Below are positions 56,712 through 64,000 of a stretch of DNA of 64,000 nt, piece by piece. The number at the start of each line of letters is the position of its first letter. The stretch's first letter is position 1. Both the position numbers and the translations under genes were made by a program. The notes under the pieces were generated by a model that saw nothing but the letters and a program-made list of their open reading frames with translations, ran no database searches and was not told where the DNA came from. The stretch comes from an uncultured Thermoleophilia bacterium (GTDB lineage: Bacteria; Actinomycetota; Thermoleophilia; UBA2241): positions 78,670 to 142,669 of the forward strand of contig CAIYOD010000042.1 in the NCBI GenBank assembly GCA_903927755.1, given 5' to 3'.

Positions 56712-57821
56712 CTACTTCTCGCCGAGCGCAGTGCGGCCCTGCAGGCGGAAGAGGGAGGTATCGAATGGCGTGGCGCTCGCGCCCTCGGAGATCACCTCGT
56801 GCGAGTCCTTGTCGAGTAGCAGGTAGATCCACCCGTAGCTGCCCGCAGCCGCGGGGCTGGCCCCCGCCGAAGTGAGCTGTCGCGTGAAGTCGCCGTGCAG
56901 GATCGCAATCCAGACCAGGCTGTACTCCACCTCTTCGGACGCCAGCGCGGCCTCGCCCTCGAAGGGCGCCGCACACCGGCGGTACTGCAGCGTCCATCTG
57001 GCGGTCGCTTTCGGATCACCGGCCTCACGCGCCGCGGCGGACATCCGCTCCACGAGCCAATCGGGTGCGACCGGCTCCGACGAGGTCAGCGCCGGGTGCG
57101 TCGGGCCCACGTCGCGGAACCAGAGCGTGATCTCCCTCCAGGTGACCGGCCTCTCCGCCTTGCTCAGACGCAGCAGGCTTGGGTCATCTGCCGCAGCGTT
57201 GGTCGTGGTGCTGCCGTCCAGTGCTTCCCGGGTGATGGTGATCGCGCCGTCGGCGGCCTTCTTCGTCGTGATGATCGTGCCGTGGGCGTCGGCGGTATCC
57301 TCGTACTCGCTGCCGTCCCCGGACTTGCCGCCCCCCGCGCTGCCCGGGCCGCCGAGCCAGAAGACGCCGATCTGCGTGGTGCCGTCGGACTCATACTTCG
57401 GCACGGCGTGCCCTCTGAGGCCGGCCGCGTTATAGTCGCTCACCTCGCCCGGAGGCATGCGGAAGGAGGGCGCGGGGCCGTAGAGGTCGGTCTTGTAGCA
57501 GTACCCCTTCTTGCCGTCCGAGGCGACGGCGATGAGGTCAGGCTCGTCCTCAACGGACTTTGCGAGGGGCGCCTTGCCGTAGGTGTGCCCCTGCTCGTTG
57601 GTCGGCCAGATGGTCTTGCGCAGCGGCTCCAGGCCACCCGCAAGGGCGACCCCGCCCAGCACGATCGCCACGGCGATGCCGACAACGAGGGCGACGACGA
57701 GCCGCGACCGCCGAGGTTGTCTGGCGCGCGCCACGGAAGAGGCTTGCGTCTCGAGCTGGCCCCTCAACTCGCGGGCGAACTGAGTCTCGCCCAGCTCTCG
57801 TTCTCTATCCTCGCGCTGCAT
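56712..57821 (-). CDS. Membrane partner of ECF sigma factor, shared extracellular modules (copy 2)
   Basis: A 369-residue single-pass protein. The cytosolic head (1-38) has LGETQFARELRGQLE; the membrane helix is at about 41-63. Outside: WPTNEQGHTYG near 73, EPDLIAVASDGKKGYCYKTDL, then YESDGTTQIGVFWLGGPG near 150, a Thr-rich Ig-like region (TITREALDGSTTTN) and the C-terminal module WLVERMSAAA, WIAILHGDFT, WIYLLLDKDSHEVISEGAS. ATG 57821 follows GAGGTGA and lies nine bases after the sigma gene stop. No zinc anti-sigma motif. Confidence 0.7.
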   Translation of the reverse strand: MQREDRERELGETQFARELRGQLETQASSVARARQPRRSRLVVALVVGIAVAIVLGGVALAGGLEPLRKTIWPTNEQGHTYGKAPLAKSVEDEPDLIAVASDGKKGYCYKTDLYGPAPSFRMPPGEVSDYNAAGLRGHAVPKYESDGTTQIGVFWLGGPGSAGGGKSGDGSEYEDTADAHGTIITTKKAADGAITITREALDGSTTTNAAADDPSLLRLSKAERPVTWREITLWFRDVGPTHPALTSSEPVAPDWLVERMSAAAREAGDPKATARWTLQYRRCAAPFEGEAALASEEVEYSLVWIAILHGDFTRQLTSAGASPAAAGSYGWIYLLLDKDSHEVISEGASATPFDTSLFRLQGRTALGEK

Positions 57822-57830
57822 CACGTCACC

Positions 57831-58394
57831 TCATCCGTCCAACTGGGCTGCCAGACGCCTGAGCCCGCGGCTGACGCGGGCTCGCGCGGTCTCCTCGCTG
57901 CAGCCGAGCTCTTTCGCCATCTCCCGATACGATCGCCCCTCGATCACGCGCAGGCGCAGGGCCTCGCGCTGGTCTTGCCGCAGGGCGTCGAAGGCGTCCC
58001 TGACCTCGCGGCCGACGTGCTCGAAGTCGATGAGCGCCTCGATGCGCTCGACGTCGTCGACGCCGAGCTCGATGCGCTCCATGCCGAGCCGACTCCGGGC
58101 CGCGTCCTCGACGCGCAGGCGGCGCAGGTAGCGAGCCAGCTTGTGGGCGGCGATGGCGTACAGCCAGGCCGACGCCGAACCCTCGCCGCGGTCGCGGAAG
58201 CGGCGGCGCGAGGCGTAGGCCTCGGCCAGCGTCTCGGCGGTCAGGTCGGCGGCCACCTGGGCGTCGAGCGTGCGGCGGACGAAGTAGGCGAGCAGACCGG
58301 GCAGCATGCGGTCATAGAGAGCGACGAAGCGGTCAGGACGCCTGCCCGAAGCGACCAGCAGCTCCTCGTCTCTGCGCCCACCCTGCTCCCCCAC
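57831..58394 (-). CDS. ECF sigma factor (copy 2 of the array)
   Basis: A 187-residue group 4 sigma factor. Region 2 is at about 12-85 (FVALYDRMLPGLLAYFVRRT, ADLTAETLAEAYASRRRF) and region 4 at about 120-180 (LRQDQREALRLRVIEGRSYREMAKELGCSEETARARVSRGL). It is clearly different in sequence from the other two sigma factors of the array. The GTG start at 58394 is preceded by a G-rich stretch. The membrane partner follows after nine bases. Confidence 0.9.
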   Translation of the reverse strand: MGEQGGRRDEELLVASGRRPDRFVALYDRMLPGLLAYFVRRTLDAQVAADLTAETLAEAYASRRRFRDRGEGSASAWLYAIAAHKLARYLRRLRVEDAARSRLGMERIELGVDDVERIEALIDFEHVGREVRDAFDALRQDQREALRLRVIEGRSYREMAKELGCSEETARARVSRGLRRLAAQLDG

Positions 58395-58555
58395 TGTCCC
58401 CCCGCTCGTCTCGTCGCTCGCAAGGCACCTTCTCTAGGTTAATGCCGTGAGCGCCGAATCCGTGACAGGTCGAGGCTGGCGGCCACAGGATCGGGCTCAC
58501 GGCATTTGGCTAGCAGAATGGCATTCGCCGCCCCATAGCGGACAGCTCAGTCGGG

Positions 58556-59644
58556 TCAGTCACCGCCAAGCGTGATTGGCCCCGGCATCGGCTGGAGGTC
58601 GTGGCTGGACGTATCGAACGGCTTGTCGCTCTGAGCCTGCGAGAGGACGTTGTGCGAGTCCTGGTCGAGCAGCCAATACCTCCAGTCTCCTCCGGCGAAG
58701 TCGCCGTGCAGGATGACCAGCCAGACGGTCGTCCACTGCTGGTACGGAGACTCCGGCGCGTTGTCGCCCTCGACGCCCTTCAAGTAGTACCTCGTCTGCA
58801 GCTCCCACCACGCGGTCGCGTGGGCATTGCCGGCGTCGCGAGCCAGCTGGGACATGCGTTCGCGCAGCCAGGCTTGTGGCTTATCGGGCTCGGGCCTTGG
58901 CGCGGCGCTCACGGTGATCTTCGGCGTCTCGACCTTCGGCACGTCCGCCTCGTGCTCGTAGGTCTTCGTCGTGATGGTCCCGTCGAGCGCCTCAGTCTTG
59001 ACCGTGACGGTGCCGTCAGGATGAGTCGTGGTCGTGATGATGTTGCCGTCGGTGTCGGCCTCCATGGTCATCTTGCCGCCGTCGGCCGTCCCGCCCTGGC
59101 CCTTGGTGCCTGGCCCGCCGATCTGGAAGACGCCGATCTGGGTGACGCCGTCGGACTCGTAGACGGGGATCGTGTAGCCCCTGAGGCCGCGCTTCGTGAT
59201 CTCCTCGGCTTCCTCGAGCGTCTTGGGCGGTGTCCCCTCCAAATCACTCTTGAGGCAGTAGCCGTGCTTGCCGTTCGTGGCCAGGACCTTGACCAGGTCG
59301 GGCTCCTCGACGAGCTCCTTGCCGCCGCCGTAGGTCTGGCCGGCGGCGTTCGTCGGATACACGGACTCAGCAGGGAGCGGCGGCTCGGGCCACGGCGCCG
59401 GCGAGTCTGCATCGAAGGCGCCAGCGAGGGCGGCGCCGCCGAGGACAATCGCAGCCAGCGCGGCGGCGAGGCCGAGGGTCGCGACGCTCCGGTGCCTGCG
59501 ACGCCGGCGACGCTCCACCTCGATCGCGGCCCGAAGTCGGGCCTCCATGTCGTCGGGCAGCTCGGGATGTGGCAGGTCGGAAAGTGCGGCGCCCAGCTCG
59601 AGATCGCGGCGCCCTTCTACGGACTCGTCACGGTCGCGGTTCAT
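58556..59644 (-). CDS. Membrane partner of ECF sigma factor, shared extracellular modules (copy 3)
   Basis: A 362-residue single-pass protein. The cytosolic head has LSDLPHPELPDDMEARLRAAIE, a plausible helical sigma-binding segment; the membrane helix is at about 55-78. Outside: YPTNAAGQTYG near 95, EPDLVKVLATNGKHGYCLKSDL, YESDGVTQIGVFQIGGPG near 167, a repetitive Thr-rich stretch (VTVKTEALDGTITTK) and the C-terminal module WLRERMSQLA, WELQT, WLVILHGDFA, WLLDQDSHNVL. ATG 59644 overlaps the sigma stop (ATGA), so translation is coupled. Function inferred as anti-sigma/sensor. Confidence 0.72.
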   Translation of the reverse strand: MNRDRDESVEGRRDLELGAALSDLPHPELPDDMEARLRAAIEVERRRRRRHRSVATLGLAAALAAIVLGGAALAGAFDADSPAPWPEPPLPAESVYPTNAAGQTYGGGKELVEEPDLVKVLATNGKHGYCLKSDLEGTPPKTLEEAEEITKRGLRGYTIPVYESDGVTQIGVFQIGGPGTKGQGGTADGGKMTMEADTDGNIITTTTHPDGTVTVKTEALDGTITTKTYEHEADVPKVETPKITVSAAPRPEPDKPQAWLRERMSQLARDAGNAHATAWWELQTRYYLKGVEGDNAPESPYQQWTTVWLVILHGDFAGGDWRYWLLDQDSHNVLSQAQSDKPFDTSSHDLQPMPGPITLGGD

Positions 59645-60237
59645 GCGCCGCCCCCCTCCTGATCGGGCGCGAGCGCGTCGCGCAGCTTGGCCCTCGCGGC
59701 CGCGAGACGCGAGCTGACGGTGCCCAAGGGGATCGAAAGCGCGCTGGCGGCGGCCCGGTAGCCGAAGCCGTCGCGGTCGATCATGAGCACCAAGGCGCGC
59801 TGCTCGATGGGCAGCTCCGCCAGCGCGGCCGCGAGGTCGAGGCGCTCAACGACCGAGGCGGCATGGTCCGGCGAGGGTGGTCCCTGCTCCGCGTCCGCGT
59901 CGGTCGACTCCGGTCGGCGAGCCTCATGACGCAGGCAGGCGTTGTAGGTGATGCGGTACAGCCAGGTGGCGAGGCGGGAGTCGCCGCGGTACTTGGGGAG
60001 CGCGCGGTAGGCAGAGAGGTAGACCTCCTGCAGGACGTCGGCGACGTCGGCGCGGTCGCCCAGCAGCTGGGAGGCGAGGGACTCGAGGCGTGGGCGCTCC
60101 GGGGCCAGGAGTCTCATGAAGGCGTCGGGCTCACCCCTGCGCGCCGCGCGCAACAGTACGTCCGCCTGCTGGGAGCCGGGCGCGATCGCGGTCACATGCA
60201 CCGCGGCTTCCGCCGCCCCTGCCTCGCCTCGACCCAC
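59641..60237 (-). CDS. ECF sigma factor (copy 1 of the array)
   Basis: A 198-residue RpoE-like sigma factor. Region 2 is at about 30-100 (FMRLLAPERPRLESLASQLL, ADVLQEVYLSAYRAL, TWLYRITYNACLRH) and region 4 at about 130-190 (LPIEQRALVLMIDRDGFGYRAAASALSIPLGTVSSRL). GTG 60237 follows AAGGAG by five bases. Its stop overlaps the start of the membrane partner. A TATCTA hexamer upstream may be the -10 element; I see no ECF-type GGAAC/CGT promoter shared by the three operons. Confidence 0.92.
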   Translation of the reverse strand: MGRGEAGAAEAAVHVTAIAPGSQQADVLLRAARRGEPDAFMRLLAPERPRLESLASQLLGDRADVADVLQEVYLSAYRALPKYRGDSRLATWLYRITYNACLRHEARRPESTDADAEQGPPSPDHAASVVERLDLAAALAELPIEQRALVLMIDRDGFGYRAAASALSIPLGTVSSRLAAARAKLRDALAPDQEGGGA

Positions 60238-60343
60238 GACGTCTCCTTCGCAGAGTGCTCTGGACTGCCCACACCCTACTTAGATACGCGAAGTCCTCGT
60301 TCTGTTCGGTCGGGACGGATCTCGTACTGCAGAAGCGAGGCCC

Positions 60344-63187
60344 TCACGGCTCGAGCTGTTCGTCCCCATCTCCTCCCGCCGCCGCCGAGCGCCGGCGGTA
60401 GAGCATCGCCGCCGCCAGCCGCCCGTTGCTGTCGGTCTTGGTCAGGATGCGGTGCACGTGCGACTTGACCGTACCCACCGTGAGCACGAGCCGGCTCGCG
60501 ACGTCCTCGTTCGAGCAGCCGTCGGCGAGCAGGGCGAGGATCTCCTCCTCGCGCGGCGTGAGCTCCAGGAACAGCCGCGCCGCGCTGCTCTCCGCGCCGA
60601 GGTCGAGGCGCCGCGCCCGGGCGCGCACCTCCTTGGACGGGTGACGGCGCAAGGTCTGCAGCAGCAGGGTGGCCTGGCGCGCCGGCAGGTCGGTGCGCGC
60701 CAGGCTCAGGAGCAGCGCGAGCACCCGGTCGCTGTGGCCGGCGAGCGAGGCGACGAGCGCCGGCCCGCCCACCTGCAGCGCGGTGACGCGCAGCAGCTCG
60801 CGCAGTTCCTCGTCGTCGAGGGCGGCCGACGGCAGCCACGCCGCCAACTCGGGGCTTGCGACCAGCTCCTGGCCGAGGAAGTCGAGGTGTCCCAGGCGCA
60901 GCAGCTCGGCCAGCGTCGGCGCGAGCTCCGGACCCGCCTTCTCGCCGGCGCGCAGTGCGAGCGCGCCGAGAAAGAACTCCGCCTCGGTCGCCTGGAAGCG
61001 GAGCCCCCACGATGAGGCCTCCTTGCGCAGCGCGCGGAGACGCGCCATCGCATGCTTGGGCGCGCCGCAGAGTCCCTCGGCGAAGGTGAGGTCGACCTGC
61101 GCCTCCAGCCTGTCGAAGATGGTCGCGTCTCCCGGCAGCGATTCCAGCGCACGCCGGCCCGACTGGACCGCCCTGGCCGGCTCGCCGGCGCGGCGCAGGG
61201 TCGCCGCGGCGACGAGGTTGGCGTAGCAGAGGATGCCTGTGTTCGTCGCCACCGGCGGCCCGGCGGCCAGGTCGTCGAGGAGCGCAAGGCACTCACGCCG
61301 GCGACCCTGCTGAGCGAGGGAGGCAGCGTGCGTCACGTCGACCTGGGCGAGGATGAAGAGCGGACCGTGGGCGCTGAGCACGCGCCGCGCCTCCTCGAGG
61401 TACCGCATCCCCCTCGCGTAGCGGCAGGCGTAGAGGTTGAAACCGCCGAGGCCGGTCAGCAGGCCGCCGAGCGCCGCGCACGAGGCGTCGCGCCGGACCG
61501 GCGGCAGCGCTAGCTCGGCCGCGCTGAGCGCGGCGCGCACGTCGCCGGAGCGGTAATGGCGATGCATCGCGGTCAGCATCATCTCGGCCTTGAGCTCGGC
61601 GGGCGCCGGACCGCACGCGGCGAACGCGGCCAGCGCCTCGTCGAGCTCCTCCCAGCGGCAGGAGAAGGTCAGGACTAGAGCCAGGGCGCGCAGAGACTGG
61701 GCGCGCTCGCCGCCCTCGCTTGCCTCCACGGCCTGCCGCGCGTAGGCCACGGAGTCGTCATCCTCGCTGGCCGCCGAGCAGCAGCGGGACAGTGCTCGCA
61801 GCGCCAGGTAGCGGCCGCCGCCCTCCCCGGCCAGGAGCGGCAGCGCGGCCTCCAGGCGACGACGGGCCGCGGGCAGGTCCACACTCTGGAACGACTGCCA
61901 GCCCTCGAGGAGCATCGCCCAGCCGGCGTACCGCTCGCCCCATGCCCCCAGCGCCGCGATCCATCGCGAGAGCAGCGGCTGAGCGCACACCTCCAGCAGG
62001 GGGTAGCCCCGCTCCCTGAGGACGCCGAGCGTCGCCTCGGCGTCCCCGGCCTCGAGGTAGAGCGCGACCGCGTCCTCCGGCCGGCCCGCATCGGCGAGCG
62101 CCGCGGCGCTCCGCCCTTGCAGCGCGGTGACCGCGGCTCGCCCGCCGTCGGCCGCGAGCTGCGCCTGCAGGAAGCCGCGAAGCAGCGGGTGGACGCGGTA
62201 GGGGCCGCCCGGAGCCTCCGCGAAGGTGAACGCTCCGCCCGCCTGCAGACGCTCCAGCAGGCGACCCGCTCCGGGCATGCCGCTGACCGCCTCGGAGAGC
62301 GCCGGCGTCATCGTCTCCAGGCAGCAGGTGCGTCGGAGGAAGTCCTGCGCCTCAGCGTCGAGCTGCGCGTAGACCTGCTCGGCGAGGTACGGGTAGACCT
62401 CGCGGCCGGGATCCTCGCCGCTTCGCGCCCCGCCTGGAGACGCCGGGTCGAGGCGCCCGTCCGCCGCGATGAGGAGCACGCCGGCCGGCCAGCCCTCGGT
62501 GAGGCCGAGCAGCGCCTCGATGGCGGCGGAGTCGGTGGACGCGCCCTCGCGGCCGGCGTCGCCGTACGTCTGGCCGGCGATCACCTCGGCCACCTGCGCG
62601 CCGTCGAAGCGCAGGTCGCTGTGCGTGATCTCGGCGAGCCCGCCGCCCAGGGCGAGCTTGGTGGTGGCGAACGCGGGCCGCACGCGGCTCAGCAGGACCA
62701 CGTGCACGGCGGCCGGCAGGTAGGAGAGCAGCGCGGCGAGCGCTTCGTCGAAGGCGGCCGCGCCGGCGAGAGCCTCGTAGTCGTCGAGGACGAGGTACAG
62801 ATCGCCGGCGGCGGCGCGCCCGAGATCGGCGGCGAGCCGGGCGGCGGCCTGCTCGGCGTTCTGCTGCGCCGCCGGCGCCGCGGGCTCGCGCAGGGCATCG
62901 GAGTGCGGCAGCGCGGCGGAAAACGCGCACCGAAGCGCGGCAAGGAAGCGGTGCGGGTCGGCGTCCAGCGGGTCGAGTCGGTACCAGACGTACCTCCAGC
63001 CGAGCTCGGCCGCGGCCGCAGCGACCAGGGTGGTCTTGCCGTAGCCGGCGGGCGCGCGCACCAGCAGCAGGCGCGCCTTCGCGGCTGCGGCGACCCGCTC
63101 CAGCTGGTCGGCGCGCAGGCTCGGAACGCGCAGCTCGGGCGGCATGAGCTTCGCCGCGGGCGGGGCGGGGTCGCCGTGGTTGGTCAC
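60344..63187 (-). CDS. MalT-like LuxR-family regulator (LAL, STAND ATPase)
   Basis: A 947-residue signal-transduction ATPase with a C-terminal DNA-binding domain. Walker A is APAGYGKTTL at residues 45-54, and Walker B is LYLVLDDYEAL near 130. A long alpha-helical repeat region (about 350-860) resembles the TPR-like sensor of MalT. The last 65 residues form a LuxR HTH (LTPREEEILALLADGCSNEDVASRLVLTVGTVKSHVHRIL). GTG 63187 is chosen because GGGAGGAGG lies five bases upstream, as in strongly expressed genes; the frame is open to 63337. TACACT (63249-63244) is a possible -10. The inducer and targets are unknown; it could control the sigma array downstream. Confidence 0.9.
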   Translation of the reverse strand: MTNHGDPAPPAAKLMPPELRVPSLRADQLERVAAAAKARLLLVRAPAGYGKTTLVAAAAAELGWRYVWYRLDPLDADPHRFLAALRCAFSAALPHSDALREPAAPAAQQNAEQAAARLAADLGRAAAGDLYLVLDDYEALAGAAAFDEALAALLSYLPAAVHVVLLSRVRPAFATTKLALGGGLAEITHSDLRFDGAQVAEVIAGQTYGDAGREGASTDSAAIEALLGLTEGWPAGVLLIAADGRLDPASPGGARSGEDPGREVYPYLAEQVYAQLDAEAQDFLRRTCCLETMTPALSEAVSGMPGAGRLLERLQAGGAFTFAEAPGGPYRVHPLLRGFLQAQLAADGGRAAVTALQGRSAAALADAGRPEDAVALYLEAGDAEATLGVLRERGYPLLEVCAQPLLSRWIAALGAWGERYAGWAMLLEGWQSFQSVDLPAARRRLEAALPLLAGEGGGRYLALRALSRCCSAASEDDDSVAYARQAVEASEGGERAQSLRALALVLTFSCRWEELDEALAAFAACGPAPAELKAEMMLTAMHRHYRSGDVRAALSAAELALPPVRRDASCAALGGLLTGLGGFNLYACRYARGMRYLEEARRVLSAHGPLFILAQVDVTHAASLAQQGRRRECLALLDDLAAGPPVATNTGILCYANLVAAATLRRAGEPARAVQSGRRALESLPGDATIFDRLEAQVDLTFAEGLCGAPKHAMARLRALRKEASSWGLRFQATEAEFFLGALALRAGEKAGPELAPTLAELLRLGHLDFLGQELVASPELAAWLPSAALDDEELRELLRVTALQVGGPALVASLAGHSDRVLALLLSLARTDLPARQATLLLQTLRRHPSKEVRARARRLDLGAESSAARLFLELTPREEEILALLADGCSNEDVASRLVLTVGTVKSHVHRILTKTDSNGRLAAAMLYRRRSAAAGGDGDEQLEP

Positions 63188-63283
63188 TGGCCTCCTCCCG
63201 GGAGCCGGCCCAGCCGGCGGAGCGCCGGAGGGACTCGCCGCGTAGTGTAGCGGCTGGGGCCGGGCTGCGGGGCGCGAGAAATG

Positions 63284-63299
63284 TCTATCCAAGGATAGA
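63284..63299. promoter_or_regulatory. Perfect 7-base inverted repeat upstream of the LAL regulator
   Basis: TCTATCC (63284-63290) and GGATAGA (63293-63299) flank two bases. It lies 35 bases upstream of the possible -10 element of the LuxR gene, a normal activator position. An autoregulatory site is plausible. Confidence 0.45.
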
Positions 63300-63442
63300 T
63301 AGCGGCCGGCGGCACATGAGGCCAAAGTACTTCCCAAGGACGGGTGCCATCCCGCGGCCGCTTCGCGTACCGTGGGTGGCGGAGGACGTCACTCGGAGAC
63401 GGCAGGGGCCTGTGGTCGGTCGAGACATGACCAGCGAGGAAT

Positions 63443-63482
63443 GCCGGCGGGTGCGCGACGCACGATGCGCGCGCCCGCCGGC
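63443..63482. other. Long hairpin in the 501-base gap upstream of the LAL gene
   Basis: GCCGGCGGGTGCGC (63443-63456) pairs with GCGCGCCCGCCGGC (63469-63482) with one G-T pair around a 12-base loop. No T-run follows. The rest of the gap 63188-63688 shows only this hairpin, the site at 63284 and the repeat at 63586; I see no supported gene. Confidence 0.4.
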
Positions 63483-63585
63483 AATCGCCTTCCGCCCGAG
63501 GGACGATCGCACGCGGAGGAGTCGTATGCAGTCTGCCTTTCGCGCACTCACAGGCTCGCGGCCGCGTCTTATACAGAAGAGGGTC

Positions 63586-63610
63586 GTCTGCGTTTGGGAC
63601 TTACGCAGAC
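63586..63610. promoter_or_regulatory. Perfect 8-base inverted repeat upstream of the small membrane protein
   Basis: GTCTGCGT (63586-63593) and ACGCAGAC (63603-63610) flank nine bases. It lies about 80 bases before GTG 63689, near AT-richer sequence (CCTAATTGTAG) that could hold a promoter. Confidence 0.35.
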
Positions 63611-63688
63611 TGCCTAATTGTAGTTGGGGCGACACAGGCCAGGCGTTTGGCCGGGTGGTCCCAGATCGATGGAATTCAGGAGGGCGAC

Positions 63689-63811
63689 GTGAGCGATGAC
63701 AAATGGTCCGTGGCCGGTCGCGCTGTCTGGCTCATCATCGGCGTCTCGGTGATTGCCGTCGTGGTGATCGCTGTGGCGATTGAACTGTTCTTGGTGCTCG
63801 GGCAGAGGTAG
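63689..63811 (+). CDS. Small single-pass membrane protein (40 aa)
   Basis: Encodes 40 residues: a polar N-terminus (MSDDKWSVAGRA), one membrane helix (VWLIIGVSVIAVVVIAVAIELFLVL) and GQR at the end. AGGAGGG lies four bases before GTG 63689, a strong ribosome site. I do not recognise a family. The 189 bases after it to the window end show no gene I can support. Confidence 0.55.
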   Translation: MSDDKWSVAGRAVWLIIGVSVIAVVVIAVAIELFLVLGQR

Positions 63812-64000
63812 GCGGTCCTCGTGATTGCCGCCGGGAGCCTTGTGAGTGCGTGCAGCCCCAACAAGCGGATCTTGGTGTCACTCTTCCTCTCGTGGGATTC
63901 CTGAGCAGCCTCAGGTAGCCTCGGCTCCGACGGCGGAGTGACCCTAAGCGGATCTGTCGCCCATCTCGGGCTGACCTCAGCTTCTTGCGTCCTCCGCCGC

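Noticed and set aside
54089..60237. Shared ECF-type autoregulatory promoter (GGAAC/CGT) before the three sigma operons
   Set aside because: The three upstream regions were compared by eye; one has GGAAC but the others do not, and the hexamers found look like ordinary -10 elements.
60276..61292. 338-codon minus-strand frame in the 3' part of the LAL gene
   Set aside because: Pure Arg/Ala/Gly/Pro composition; the LuxR HTH is in the other frame of the same strand.

Overview
The window is one contiguous stretch of very GC-rich DNA with dense genes on both strands, strong G/C third-position bias, GTG/TTG starts and many genes whose start codon lies 6-10 bases after a TANNNT hexamer (leaderless transcripts). 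That pattern, together with tandem-GNAT, DUF202, MASE3, MalT-like LuxR (LAL) and many ECF sigma genes, points to an actinobacterium. A deep lineage such as Thermoleophilia is my guess, supported by a bacterial-type GlnRS and by autotransporter-type repeats in a secreted protein. There is no rRNA, no CRISPR array and no recognisable transposase or integrase. One complete tRNA (Gln, CTG) and one 3' tRNA-Glu fragment are present.

Layout. 1-17 kb: a truncated coiled-coil cell-wall protein, a CotA-like multicopper oxidase with an AT-rich operator, a PLP decarboxylase, a methyltransferase, an aminotransferase, a large PATR-repeat secreted protein, DUF202, a class II aldolase/class III aminotransferase fusion, a tandem GNAT protein, a metallophosphoesterase and a MASE3 histidine kinase. 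17-22.4 kb: a decayed defence island. An internally deleted type ISP restriction-modification gene is followed by two further broken copies of its 3' end, with an AlbA_2/ATPase gene and a PIN (DUF4411) plus HTH-ImmA/IrrE pair lying between the copies. 22.4-31.4 kb: a structured-RNA candidate, FGGY kinase, MFS transporter, alpha/beta hydrolases, a NodB deacetylase, a CPBP protease and an SGNH hydrolase. 31.5-44 kb: signalling and envelope genes (REC-PAS-HD-GYP, CapA, an orphan solute-binding protein, a large histidine kinase, a MarR-controlled heterodimeric ABC exporter, a PAS/anti-sigma-like ATPase). 44-53.6 kb: metabolism (class III aminotransferase, nitroreductase, DODA-type dioxygenase, cation/proton antiporter), glnS directly followed by its cognate tRNA-Gln, and a lipoprotein.

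53.6-64 kb: three consecutive ECF sigma factor/membrane-protein operons. The sigma factors differ strongly from each other, but their single-pass partner proteins share the same extracellular modules (YPTNxxGxTYG, YESDGxTQxGVF, and a C-terminal W-L...GDF...D..SH domain). A fourth protein carries only the C-terminal module and has no sigma factor. A MalT-like LuxR regulator with a palindromic upstream site follows. This array is the best candidate here for a coherent system that, as far as I can tell, has not been described. The second best is the repeated methylase-end structure of the defence island.
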